Shown here: positions 8,012-14,781 of the stretch, piece by piece
Numbering within the stretch: the first letter of the stretch is position 1
Layout of the letters: each line of letters opens with the position of its first letter
NCBI GenBank assembly: GCA_035518875.1
Contig: DATIXD010000156.1
Coordinates: 1-18,637, forward strand
Direction: 5' to 3'
Source of the DNA: DATIXD01 sp035518875
GTDB lineage: Bacteria > Pseudomonadota > Gammaproteobacteria > Methylococcales > Methylococcaceae
Length of the DNA: 18,637 bases
Translations under genes and position numbers: made by a program
Notes under the pieces: generated by a model
What the model saw: the letters and a program-made list of their open reading frames with translations, nothing else
Database searches by the model: none
Told to the model about the DNA's origin: nothing

Positions 8012-8027
8012 GTAGTCGCACGACTAC
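8012..8027. repeat. Perfect palindrome GTAGTCG-CA-CGACTAC
   Basis: Seven-base arms separated by two bases lie in the gap between tRNA-Thr and the truncated hydrolase (7969-8222, where no gene is seen). The spacing would suit a dimeric DNA-binding protein or a small RNA hairpin. Nothing adjacent identifies which. Confidence 0.5.
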
Positions 8028-8222
8028 TATGAGGCCAGACCGGCCCTCCGGGTCGCGTATCTAAGTGGCGGCAACTGGACGGATACCAGACACATGCAAA
8101 GGAAGACAAAGTTACGTGCGCCGTAATCCCACCCCATGCTTTTCGCAAGATTGAGCGGGAAGTATGGGAGGCGGGAAGGCATCGGGTCGGGAGGTGCGCA
8201 ACCCCGCCTGCCCTCAAGTCAG

Positions 8223-8828
8223 CTATTTTCCCAGTTTCCAGAAGCTCAGGCCGTCATAAGATGCGAGCTTGGGGCGCTGTCGTTGCGCCGGCGGTTTGCC
8301 ATGACGCATGAGGTCGTAGATGTCGTGCAGCAGGGCCTCGGCTTGGGCGAAGTAGCTGTGGCCGAGCAGGTCGATGTCGAAGTCGGGCACTGCCACTGTG
8401 TCCACGCCTGCCGCCACGGTGTACGGCACGAAAAACCCGGCGCGCGGCGCGTCGTGCAGCTTGGCGGAGAGATGCACGGGCTTGTCGTGGGCCGAGGCGT
8501 AGAGCGTCGTGCGCTCGGCGTGCTCCGGGTAGAGGTGGGCTAGGTCGAGGAAGAGGTCGCGGTCCACATCGGGCGCGGCCAGGAAGACCTGGCCGAACTT
8601 CACCTTGCTCCGCCTCTGCGCGTTCGCCACGATTCTCTGCAGAGCGCGCAACAGGTCGCGATTGCCCGTGCTGTGGGCGATGACATGGATCTTCTCCGCG
8701 CCGCAGTGTGTGGTGAAGTCCACCAGGAAATCCGTGATGGCCGATTCGCTGGGTTCGATGGTGGCCTCATCGATCGGATAGCCCGTGACGCTGCCGGCTG
8801 GACGCGCCAGATCCGTAGTAGCCTTCAA
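8223..8828 (-). pseudogene. DUF900-like alpha/beta hydrolase, 5'-truncated
   Basis: The 201-residue frame matches the C-terminal half of DUF900-type alpha/beta hydrolases. The nucleophile elbow is AHSTGNRDLL (GxSxG-like, Ser near residue 53). FGQVFLAAPDVDRDLF, the TLYASAHDKP stretch and a late GHSYF, possibly the catalytic His, follow. Homology seems to begin only at about residue 9 (RPAGSVTGYP), where full-length relatives have a long N-terminal half before the equivalent WPSxGS motif. The only upstream initiation codon is a TTG at 8826-8828 that overlaps the TGA stop of the srkA-like gene, with an in-frame stop at 8835-8837. The gene therefore lost its 5' half at a junction immediately after srkA. 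A truncated but expressed product, translationally coupled to srkA, cannot be excluded. The frame itself is open and undisturbed. Confidence 0.7.
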
Positions 8829-9853
8829 GTCAACTCAAGCAATGGTTCCTCCATCGCCGCGATCTGCTCGCGGAGTTCATGGATGCGATCCTGCCAATAG
8901 CGCGGCGAAGCAAACCAGGGAAATGCTAAAGGAAAGGCAGGATCGTCCCAGCGCCGTGCGATCCATGCGGCGTAGTGGATCAGCCGTAGAGTACGCAAGG
9001 CTTCGACCAGATTTAATTCGCGCGGATCGAAATCGAAAAAGGTCTCGTAGCCGGCCAACAGATGGCTCAACCGGATACCCATCTCGGCGCGGTCCCCAGA
9101 CAAGAGCATCCACAAGTCCTGTATGGCAGGCCCCATGCGGCTGTCGTCGAAATCGACCAGATGCGGGCCATCGTCGGTCCAGAGCACATTCCCGGCATAG
9201 CAGTCGCCGTGTAGACGCAGGGACGACACCTCTCCAGCCCGGTCGAAACAACGCCTAGCCCGCTCTAAGGCATGCTCCACGACAACGACGTAGGCCTCTT
9301 GCAACTCCGCTGGAATAAAGCCATGGGATAGTAAATAGTCCCGCGGCTCCTCGCCGAAACTCGCAATATCCAGAGTCGGCCGATCCCGGTAGGGCTTCAG
9401 GGCACCGACGGCGTGCATGCGGCCAATGAGCCGGCCCATGCGTTCCAGCGTAGCAACATCGTCGAATTCGGGGGCATACCCACCTTGGCGGGGAAAGACC
9501 GCGAACCGGAACCCTTCAAATTCGTGCAGCGTGGCACCGTCTTCATCGGCCATCGGCGGCACGACCGGTAATTCCGCTTCGGCTAGTTCCCGCATGAACG
9601 CGTGCTCTTCCAGAATGGCGGCGTTGTTCCAACGCCCGGGGCGATAGAACTTCGCGACTCGCATCGGCCCCTCGTCCATGCCGATCTGGTAAACGCGATT
9701 TTCATAGCTGTTCAATGCCAGCAGCCGTCCGTCGCAGCAAAAGCCAGCACTGTCCAAAGCATTCAGAATGCAGTCGGGGGAAAGTCCCGCGAAAGGTGCC
9801 GTATCGGTTTGGGAGTTCATAGTGTGAAACAGCATTGTAGTCTTTCCATGCAT
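8825..9853 (-). CDS. srkA: SrkA/YihE-like stress response kinase
   Basis: This aminoglycoside-phosphotransferase-fold Ser/Thr protein kinase is related to E. coli SrkA (YihE), a cytoplasmic kinase that counters stress-induced cell death. Diagnostic segments include LNSYENRVYQ, VAKFYRPGRW (ATP-site lysine), AVFPRQGGY, the catalytic loop RLHGDCYAGNVLW and the metal site HLVDFDDSRMGPAIQDLWML. The C terminus ends EPLLELT, near the usual family end. Start choice is open. The ATG at 9853 has GGGAGG ten bases upstream. The ATG at 9835 has a weaker GGAAAG. The ATG at 9820 (MNSQTDTAPF) best matches the family N terminus but has no ribosome-binding site. The stop at 8825-8827 touches the truncated hydrolase frame. 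It is outside the yihD-yihE-dsbA arrangement known in enterics. Confidence 0.9.
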   Translation of the reverse strand: MHGKTTMLFHTMNSQTDTAPFAGLSPDCILNALDSAGFCCDGRLLALNSYENRVYQIGMDEGPMRVAKFYRPGRWNNAAILEEHAFMRELAEAELPVVPPMADEDGATLHEFEGFRFAVFPRQGGYAPEFDDVATLERMGRLIGRMHAVGALKPYRDRPTLDIASFGEEPRDYLLSHGFIPAELQEAYVVVVEHALERARRCFDRAGEVSSLRLHGDCYAGNVLWTDDGPHLVDFDDSRMGPAIQDLWMLLSGDRAEMGIRLSHLLAGYETFFDFDPRELNLVEALRTLRLIHYAAWIARRWDDPAFPLAFPWFASPRYWQDRIHELREQIAAMEEPLLELT

Positions 9854-9890
9854 CAGTGTGACACCTCCCAATTTCGCGCGAATTATTGGC

Positions 9891-9969
9891 CCGGCAATTA
9901 TTTTTCTTGATAGCTTCGCCAGAACTGCAAGGCTTCCGGCCGTCGCGATTAAAGAAGTTTAATTGCCGG
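9891..9969. repeat. Inverted repeat upstream of srkA-like gene
   Basis: CCGGCAATTA at 9891-9900 is the exact reverse complement of TAATTGCCGG at 9960-9969. After three mismatched positions the arms agree again over TTCTT, so an imperfect stem of about 18 bp spans a 79-base element. It lies in the divergent region between srkA and yjdM (9854-10117), where no gene is seen. It could be a miniature element or a large regulatory hairpin. Confidence 0.5.
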
Positions 9970-10053
9970 ATCTATAAGGGACTGTTTTCATACAATCGAA
10001 ATGAGCTAGACCCGAAAAATCGATTGCTGACGCTGGGAAATGTTGCGAGCTGA

Positions 10054-10088
10054 TTGACACCCCAATGAGTTAATCAATACCTTATAAT
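10054..10088 (+). promoter_or_regulatory. Putative yjdM promoter elements with long spacer
   Basis: Perfect consensus hexamers TTGACA (10054-10059) and TATAAT (10083-10088) lie 30 bases before the yjdM ATG, but 23 bases apart instead of about 17. The -10 position relative to the gene is good. The -35 match may be chance, or the promoter may need an activator that distorts the spacer. Confidence 0.45.
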
Positions 10089-10117
10089 GCACAACCCACC
10101 TTAATTTGAGCGGAATC

Positions 10118-10459
10118 ATGCCCACTATCCCAGTCTGCCCCCAATGCGCCCTGGAGAACACTTATCCAGATGGAGACAACTATGTTTGCGCCGACTGCGG
10201 CCATGAGTGGCCGATGAAGGAGACCACAGACGCTGGTGATGTCGCAGATGTGGTGGTCAAGGATGCCCATGGCAATGTGCTGACCGACGGCGACACGGTC
10301 GTGCTAATCAAAGACCTGAAAGTTAAGGGCTCGTCCATCATTCTTAAAATGGGCACCAAGGTGAAAAGCATCCGTTTGCTCGGCGGTGACCACGAAGTGG
10401 ACTGCAAGCTGGATACGGGTAATTTCATGCTGAAGGCCTGCTATTTGAGGAAGGTCTGA
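10118..10459 (+). CDS. yjdM: YjdM/PhnA-family zinc-ribbon protein
   Basis: This 113-residue protein is homologous to E. coli YjdM (formerly PhnA). It has an N-terminal zinc ribbon (C7, C10, C24, C27) followed by the strongly conserved body VVKDAHGNVLTDGDTVVLIK and LKVKGSS, then MGTKVKSIRLL and GDHEVDCKLD. The family was named for alkylphosphonate utilisation, but its biochemical role is unsettled, and no phn genes are nearby. I use the ATG at 10118, which matches the family N terminus and has GAGCGGA just upstream, rather than an in-frame TTG at 10106. Length and motifs are complete. It stands alone, followed by a 419-base non-coding stretch. Confidence 0.94.
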   Translation: MPTIPVCPQCALENTYPDGDNYVCADCGHEWPMKETTDAGDVADVVVKDAHGNVLTDGDTVVLIKDLKVKGSSIILKMGTKVKSIRLLGGDHEVDCKLDTGNFMLKACYLRKV

Positions 10460-10487
10460 AAGACCTCTTCCAGCCTTTCCTGCCTAT

Positions 10488-10627
10488 TTATACAAACGGG
10501 CTATCCCCTTCGCTCCATCAGTTACAAGATATAGATATGAGTGTCCCGCGTTGACGCGCTCCGGTGGCGGATACCTCCACAAGATGTCGGAGTTTGCTGA
10601 GCGAAGGGGATAGCCCACTTATACAAA
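10488..10627. mobile_element. MITE-like element with 18-bp terminal inverted repeats and 9-bp flanking repeat
   Basis: GGGCTATCCCCTTCGCTC at 10498-10515 is repeated as its exact reverse complement at 10599-10616, bounding a 119-base element. TTATACAAA occurs in direct orientation just outside both ends (10488-10496 and 10619-10627), separated from the arms by one and two bases, as expected for a target-site duplication. A palindrome CGCGTTGACGCG at 10547-10558 lies near the centre. There is no transposase, so it would be non-autonomous. A plain long hairpin in the yjdM 3' region is the alternative. Confidence 0.65.
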
Positions 10628-10850
10628 TGTTTCGAGACGAATGCACGCCGTCCGAGTAGGCCGGAGGCACGGATACAAGGAAAGCCTATTCTGCGCTTAT
10701 CGGGTCCAGTTATCGCACCCCTCTGTCGCCTAAAAACGATCCAAATTGGATATTCTGTCCCAGATTTAACATATCGCCTGTTCAGCGAACAAAACTTGAG
10801 GAAGACCGTAGGGAGGGGCACGCCCGCATCGACCTTAGCCGCATGCAAAC

Positions 10851-10864
10851 CCCTGTTAACAGGG
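10851..10864. repeat. Perfect palindrome CCCTGTTAACAGGG
   Basis: A 14-base perfect palindrome lies 15 bases past the RIO kinase stop. On the minus strand only a short GTTT follows, so it is a poor intrinsic terminator. It may instead be a protein-binding site. Confidence 0.45.
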
Positions 10865-10878
10865 ATGGCTTCTGGAGT

Positions 10879-11733
10879 TCATTTTTGTTCCGCTTCCTGT
10901 GCGTATCGTCGCCGTGCCTCGTTTTCCTGGCGCGCGGCGTCAATTTCCCGCATCACGCTGCCCACGTCCGCCGGCTTTTTGCTGTGCTCGAAGTGGCCGG
11001 TCAGCTTGGCCTCGGGATGGAGTTCGCCGCTCTGGTAGAGCTTCCACATCTCCTTGCCGTAATCCGTGGACAGGAGTTCGGGAGCGAAGCGGCCGAAATA
11101 GGCAGCCATGTTATCGACATCCCGCTCGAGCATTCTGCGGGCATTGTTGTTGCCCGCGGCGTCGACGGCCTGGGGCAGGTCGATGATGACCGGCCCGTCG
11201 CTGCCGAGCAGCACGTTGTACTCGGACAAATCGCCATGGACGAGCCCCTCGCAGAGCATGCGGACGATCTGCGCGATCAGTACGCAGTGGTGCTCCCTGG
11301 CCTCCTCCGCCGTCATCTCAAGATCGTTGAGTCTGGGTGCGGCATGGCCGTCAGCGTCGGTCACCAGCTCCATCAGTAACACGCCATCGACGAAGGCATA
11401 AGGCTGCGGAACCCGTACCCCCGCGGCGGCGAGCCGGTACAAGGCGATCACCTCGCCGTTCTGCCAAGCTGCTTCCTGCTCCTTGCGTCCATAGCCGGTG
11501 CCCTTCTCCATGGCGCGGGCCCGACGGCTGCTGCGTACCTTGCGGCCTTCCTGGTACAGGACGCGCTGGCGGAAACTGCGCTGGTCGGCCTCCTTGTAGA
11601 CCTTGGCGCAGCGGATATCAGTCCCGCAACGGACCACGTAGACGGCGGCCTCCTTGCCGCTCATGAGCGGGCGGATGACCTCGTCGACTAAGCCGTCTTG
11701 GAACAGCGGTTCGATTCTTTTGGGGATTTTCAT
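10879..11733 (-). CDS. RIO-family serine protein kinase
   Basis: This 284-residue atypical kinase is of the RIO1-like bacterial group. The nucleotide loop SGKEAAVY is at 25-32 and the ATP lysine at K44 (CAKVYK). The catalytic loop HGDLSEYN (166-173) has D168 and N173. The metal-binding aspartate D185 is in IIDLPQAVD, which replaces DFG as in all RIO kinases. RIO proteins lack the substrate-binding lobe of ordinary kinases. In eukaryotes and archaea they act in ribosome maturation, and the bacterial role is unknown. I start at 11733 (MKIPKRIEPL), where family similarity begins. An upstream ATG at 11775 adds 14 residues, and neither start has a ribosome-binding site. The C-terminal tail is charged, helical and Lys/Glu rich. 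Confidence 0.92.
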   Translation of the reverse strand: MKIPKRIEPLFQDGLVDEVIRPLMSGKEAAVYVVRCGTDIRCAKVYKEADQRSFRQRVLYQEGRKVRSSRRARAMEKGTGYGRKEQEAAWQNGEVIALYRLAAAGVRVPQPYAFVDGVLLMELVTDADGHAAPRLNDLEMTAEEAREHHCVLIAQIVRMLCEGLVHGDLSEYNVLLGSDGPVIIDLPQAVDAAGNNNARRMLERDVDNMAAYFGRFAPELLSTDYGKEMWKLYQSGELHPEAKLTGHFEHSKKPADVGSVMREIDAARQENEARRRYAQEAEQK

Positions 11734-11888
11734 TAGCGATATTATGCGCTGCTCTGTGCAACTCTGGCGCGCCATGGGCCGATATTTTCGTCGTAGGGCT
11801 CGGTGCGGGACACGGTGGGCCCAGATTATCAGGCGCCTACGAATGACTTTTTTGTCACTGACGGCTCATGATAGTTGTGTGGTTCGCC

Positions 11889-11894
11889 TATAAT
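11889..11894 (+). promoter_or_regulatory. Putative -10 box of the HU-like gene
   Basis: A perfect TATAAT lies 60 bases upstream of the HU-like ATG. The region 17 bases further up (TCATGA) is a poor -35 element, so the promoter is only partly supported. Confidence 0.4.
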
Positions 11895-11954
11895 CCAGAG
11901 CGAACCCAGCATTAGCGCTGGATTGAGCCATCCAATCACCAGGAACAACCATTC

Positions 11955-12260
11955 ATGAGCAAACGCCTGACCAAGCAAGAACTGATCGACGCCGTCAAAA
12001 GCCAGATTGCCGAGAAACGCCCCGAAGTGACCAAAGCCGACGTGGAAGCCATCACCGAGTCGCTTTGGGAGACCATTCGCAATGAAGTGGCGGCCGGAAA
12101 TGTCGTCCCGATCCCGGGTTTCGGAATCTTTGAATTGAAAGAGAGCGCCGAACGAACCGGACGTAACCCGCAGTCTGGCGAGACGATTACGATTGCTGCG
12201 TCCAAAGCGGTGCGGTTCAAGCTGGCAGCCCCGTTCAAGGCGCAACTGAACGGCGGTTAG
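11955..12260 (+). CDS. HU-family DNA-binding protein
   Basis: This 101-residue nucleoid protein of the HU/IHF fold would act as a homodimer or with a partner to bend DNA. The N-terminal helical dimerisation region runs from LTKQELIDAV to about residue 45. Then comes the GFGIFELKE strand and the DNA-intercalating arm with GRNPQSGETITI (about 69-80), containing the RNP proline that wedges into the minor groove. The C terminus AVRFKLAAPFKAQLN is HU-like. ATG 11955 follows AGGA at ten bases. It is more HU-like than IHF-like because it lacks the IHF-alpha signature RRVVTFKPGQKLK. It converges on ihfA with 27 bases between stops. Confidence 0.92.
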   Translation: MSKRLTKQELIDAVKSQIAEKRPEVTKADVEAITESLWETIRNEVAAGNVVPIPGFGIFELKESAERTGRNPQSGETITIAASKAVRFKLAAPFKAQLNGG

Positions 12261-12287
12261 GGCGAGCACTTTGCCCGCATTCCCCGT

Positions 12288-12590
12288 TCAGGCTTTCGTT
12301 TGTCCGCGAAAATGACTCACGTGTGTTTTCAGCTTCTGGCCCGGTTTGAAAGTCACCACCCGCCGGGCCGTCACCGGAATCTCCTCGCCGGTTTTGGGAT
12401 TGCGGCCCGGCCTTTGTTTTTTCTCCCTCAGCTGATAGCTGCCGAAGCCGGTGAGTTTCACCGCCTGCCCCAGTTCCAGCGAGGCTTTGATTTCCGAAAA
12501 GAACTGATCCACCAGTAACTTGGCATCCGGTTTGTTCATGCCCAGATCCTCAATGAGCTTTGCAGCCAAATCAGCTTTGGTCAACGCCAT
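12288..12590 (-). CDS. ihfA: Integration host factor subunit alpha
   Basis: This 100-residue protein closely matches IHF-alpha: it starts MALTKADLAAKL, has the beta-arm RPGRNPKTGEEIPVTARR (intercalating proline in RNP), and ends with VVTFKPGQKLK. With IHF-beta, not present here, it makes sharp site-specific DNA bends used in transcription, replication and recombination. ATG 12588-12590 is preceded by GGGGGA. An upstream ATG at 12608 overlaps that site and is less likely. In enterics ihfA follows pheT; here it is alone, so it may be either the housekeeping copy relocated or a paralogue. Confidence 0.93.
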   Translation of the reverse strand: MALTKADLAAKLIEDLGMNKPDAKLLVDQFFSEIKASLELGQAVKLTGFGSYQLREKKQRPGRNPKTGEEIPVTARRVVTFKPGQKLKTHVSHFRGQTKA

Positions 12591-12626
12591 AAGTTCAGAT
12601 TCCCCCATTCAAGTTCTTGTTGCCAA

Positions 12627-13108
12627 GTGTGCAAGTATAGGAGCAATCCAACCTGCGCTTTGCGCTTGAATCGGAGGAAAGGGGGCCTCTTCCAGCCTGG
12701 GAATAAAGAGCCTTGGGTCCTGTCTCGAGTGTGGCGCGATCTTTCATCACGGGCGATGGCAGCGGGGAGAGGCAGCGCCAGAGGCCGAGCAGCATCTCTG
12801 TCCAGCGTGCCAGCGGATGCGCGATCGGGTGCCTGCCGGGGAGCTCACACTGAGCGGAGCGTTCTTCACCGACCCCCGCCAGGAGATCATGAACCTCATC
12901 CATAATGCCGAGTCCGAGGCCCGGGCGGAATATCCTCTCGAACGAATCATGGATATCGTGGAAGGGGAGGATCGCACCGTGATCACGTTCACGGACGCGC
13001 ATCTTGTGCACGGGATCGGGGAGGCGTTGCACCCATGCATATCAGGGCGAGCGGGATTTAGGATACACCGACGGGGATGCCCTCCTACGCGTCTCGTGGA
13101 GCCGTTAG
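12627..13108 (+). pseudogene. BCAM0308-like zinc-ribbon protein gene with two +1 frameshifts
   Basis: Reading across three frames reconstructs one protein. The first part ends GLFQPGNKEPWV. Removing one C near 12719-12720 joins it to CLECGAIFHHGRW, then HLCPACQRMRDRVPAGELTL, DPRQEIMNLIHNAESEAR and TVITFTDAHLVHGIGEALH. Removing one C near 13031-13033 (CACCCAT) continues as HAYQGERDLGYTDGDALLRV and SWSR, ending at the TAG at 13106-13108. Two CxxC pairs form a zinc ribbon, and the body matches, from memory, a small conserved family often labelled BCAM0308. The true start is unclear; GTG 12627 and TTG 12660 or 12666 are the in-frame options. Both lesions are single-C insertions, so either a decaying gene or sequencing error is possible. 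Confidence 0.75.
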
Positions 13109-13559
13109 CGACACCCGAGTCAATGGTCGCCGTTCACATCGGCGGGTCGATGGCCGCATGGGAAGCGGCTTTGAATCGCGTGGCCTAATTTACCTGACCA
13201 CCATCATCGCAATTCCCCATTGTTTCAGTGGTGTACCTACCCGCTTAACGAAGAGGTGATACGATGGAAATAGTCAAATAAGCAAACCGCCGGATGCGGA
13301 TGGCTTTGTCCGGAGATCTCGCGCCACAACTCCCGCTAAACAAATTTTGGTATATCAATTGGTTACGACGTCATTAAGGCAATATTTCGACGAACCAATG
13401 ATGTTTTGATTTTTTGGGTTAGTTCTGGTGCGCCGGTTTAACGATGATTCGTTTTACCTTATGCGACACCGATGGAAGATTTCACGATGAACGACGCTGA
13501 CTGTAAGGATTCGTGCGAAATTGGGTAACAGCAGAGGCGGCGCTGATTATCCGGGATTT
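13109..13559. other. Non-coding, AT-rich stretch
   Basis: No real gene is seen in 451 bases between the broken zinc-ribbon gene and the end of chrA. There is a tiny frame MEIVK at 13264-13281 with a good AGAGGTG ribosome-binding site. An inverted repeat ATTGGTT/AACCAAT lies at about 13359-13365 and 13397-13403. There is also a short CCGGA/TCCGG stem at about 13291-13314. AT content rises after about 13330, unlike the flanking genes. Confidence 0.4.
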
Positions 13560-14765
13560 TTATTTATCCATATGGAACGTGCTCATTGCCATAGCGCCCA
13601 GTGCGCTCAGGACAACGACCAACCAGGGCGGAATCTTCCAGAAAACGAGCAGTCCGAATGCCGCGAGGACCAGGCCGAAGTCGCCCGGCGAGAGGATGGC
13701 GCTGGTCCAAACGGGACGATAGAGCGCTGCCAGCAGTAGCCCGACCACTGTCGCGTTGACCCCTTTCAGGGTCGCCTGCATAGCGGCTTTGGTTCTTAGG
13801 GTTTCCCAAAATGGAAGGGCGCCGATCACGAACAGAAACGATGGTAGAAAGATCGTCACGAGGCAGATCAACCCGCCCTGCCATCCATTGGGCCGAGGGG
13901 TCATCAAGGTCCCCAGGTAAGCCGCAAAGGTGAACAGCGGACCGGGCACTGCCTGAGCGGCGCCATAGCCGGCGAGGAAGAGATGATCGCTGATCCAGCC
14001 CGGGGGCACGACCTGCGCCTGAAGTAATGGAAGCACGACGTGTCCGCCACCGAATACCAGGGACCCTGCCCGATAGAAACTATCGATCACGGCCAACAAG
14101 GGAATAGGGACGAGTTTTGTCAGAATCGGTAGCGCAATCAGCAGGCCGAAGAATACCGCCCAGGCTCCAACGGCGATATTTCGGCCGATCGTTAGACGTA
14201 ATGGCAAAGACGACGGCGTTCCCGCCTCTGCGGATAGGAATTTCCACCCGATGAGAGCACCGCCGGCGATGATGGCGATTTGCCCGTAGGACGTGGGCCA
14301 AGCCAGCGTGCCGATCGCTGCCACGAGAGTGAGTGTTATCCGCGGACGGTCCGGACAGAAGGCTTTTGCCATGCCCCAGACTGCCTGGGCAACTACCGCT
14401 ACGGCGACCACTTTAAGGCCATGTAACCAGCCGCTCTCCACCTTGCCGTTGAACGCGCCAACCCCATAGGCGAACAAGATGAGTGCCGTAGCGGAAGGAA
14501 GGGTAAAACCGATCCATGCGGACAGTCCCCCCAAGAGTCCCGCGCGCAGCATGCCGAGCGCGATGCCGACCTGGCTGCTGGCTGGTCCCGGCAAGAACTG
14601 GCACAGGGCTATCAGGTCGCCGTAGGCCTTTTCATCGAGCCATCGGCGGCGAGTAACCAATTCGCTTCGAAAATAGCCCAAATGCGCAATGGGGCCACCA
14701 AAAGAGGTCAGACCAAGCTTAAAGAAGACCCAGAGCACTTCCGTGACAGCATGCCGCTGATGCAT
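13560..14765 (-). CDS. chrA: ChrA-family chromate transporter
   Basis: This 401-residue inner-membrane transporter has two homologous CHR domains and would export chromate driven by the proton gradient. Both domains show family signatures. Domain one has FFKLGLTSFGGPIAHLGYF near the start and CQFLPGPASSQVG about 45 residues later. Domain two has YRAGSLVFGGGHVVLPLLQ and AQAVPGPLFTFAAYLG. About ten hydrophobic helices are visible and nothing is missing. I use the ATG at 14763-14765, with AGGA about seven bases upstream, rather than an in-frame TTG at 14801 that would overlap the preceding gene. It starts 16 bases after the cytochrome c peroxidase stop, so the pair is probably one operon. Some CHR proteins may carry other anions, so chromate as substrate is inferred from family. 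Confidence 0.92.
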   Translation of the reverse strand: MHQRHAVTEVLWVFFKLGLTSFGGPIAHLGYFRSELVTRRRWLDEKAYGDLIALCQFLPGPASSQVGIALGMLRAGLLGGLSAWIGFTLPSATALILFAYGVGAFNGKVESGWLHGLKVVAVAVVAQAVWGMAKAFCPDRPRITLTLVAAIGTLAWPTSYGQIAIIAGGALIGWKFLSAEAGTPSSLPLRLTIGRNIAVGAWAVFFGLLIALPILTKLVPIPLLAVIDSFYRAGSLVFGGGHVVLPLLQAQVVPPGWISDHLFLAGYGAAQAVPGPLFTFAAYLGTLMTPRPNGWQGGLICLVTIFLPSFLFVIGALPFWETLRTKAAMQATLKGVNATVVGLLLAALYRPVWTSAILSPGDFGLVLAAFGLLVFWKIPPWLVVVLSALGAMAMSTFHMDK

Positions 14766-14781
14766 GCGCTGTCCTATAGAT

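Larger units (their letters stand above)
10460..10878. other. Non-coding stretch with MITE-like element and palindromes
   Basis: No believable gene is seen here. A minus-strand open frame at 10522-10848 runs through the inverted-repeat element and has no recognisable domain. Contents are a MITE-like element (10488-10627), a palindrome ATCCAA-A-TTGGAT at about 10739-10751, and a perfect 14-base palindrome CCCTGTTAACAGGG at 10851-10864 just beyond the stop of the RIO kinase gene. Confidence 0.5.

Noticed and set aside
10522..10848. 108-codon minus-strand open frame
   Set aside because: It runs through the MITE-like inverted repeat, has no signal or domain, and lacks support for its start.
12261..12287. 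Possible terminator between the HU-like gene and ihfA
   Set aside because: Only a four-base GGGC/GCCC stem and no T-run, which is too weak to call.
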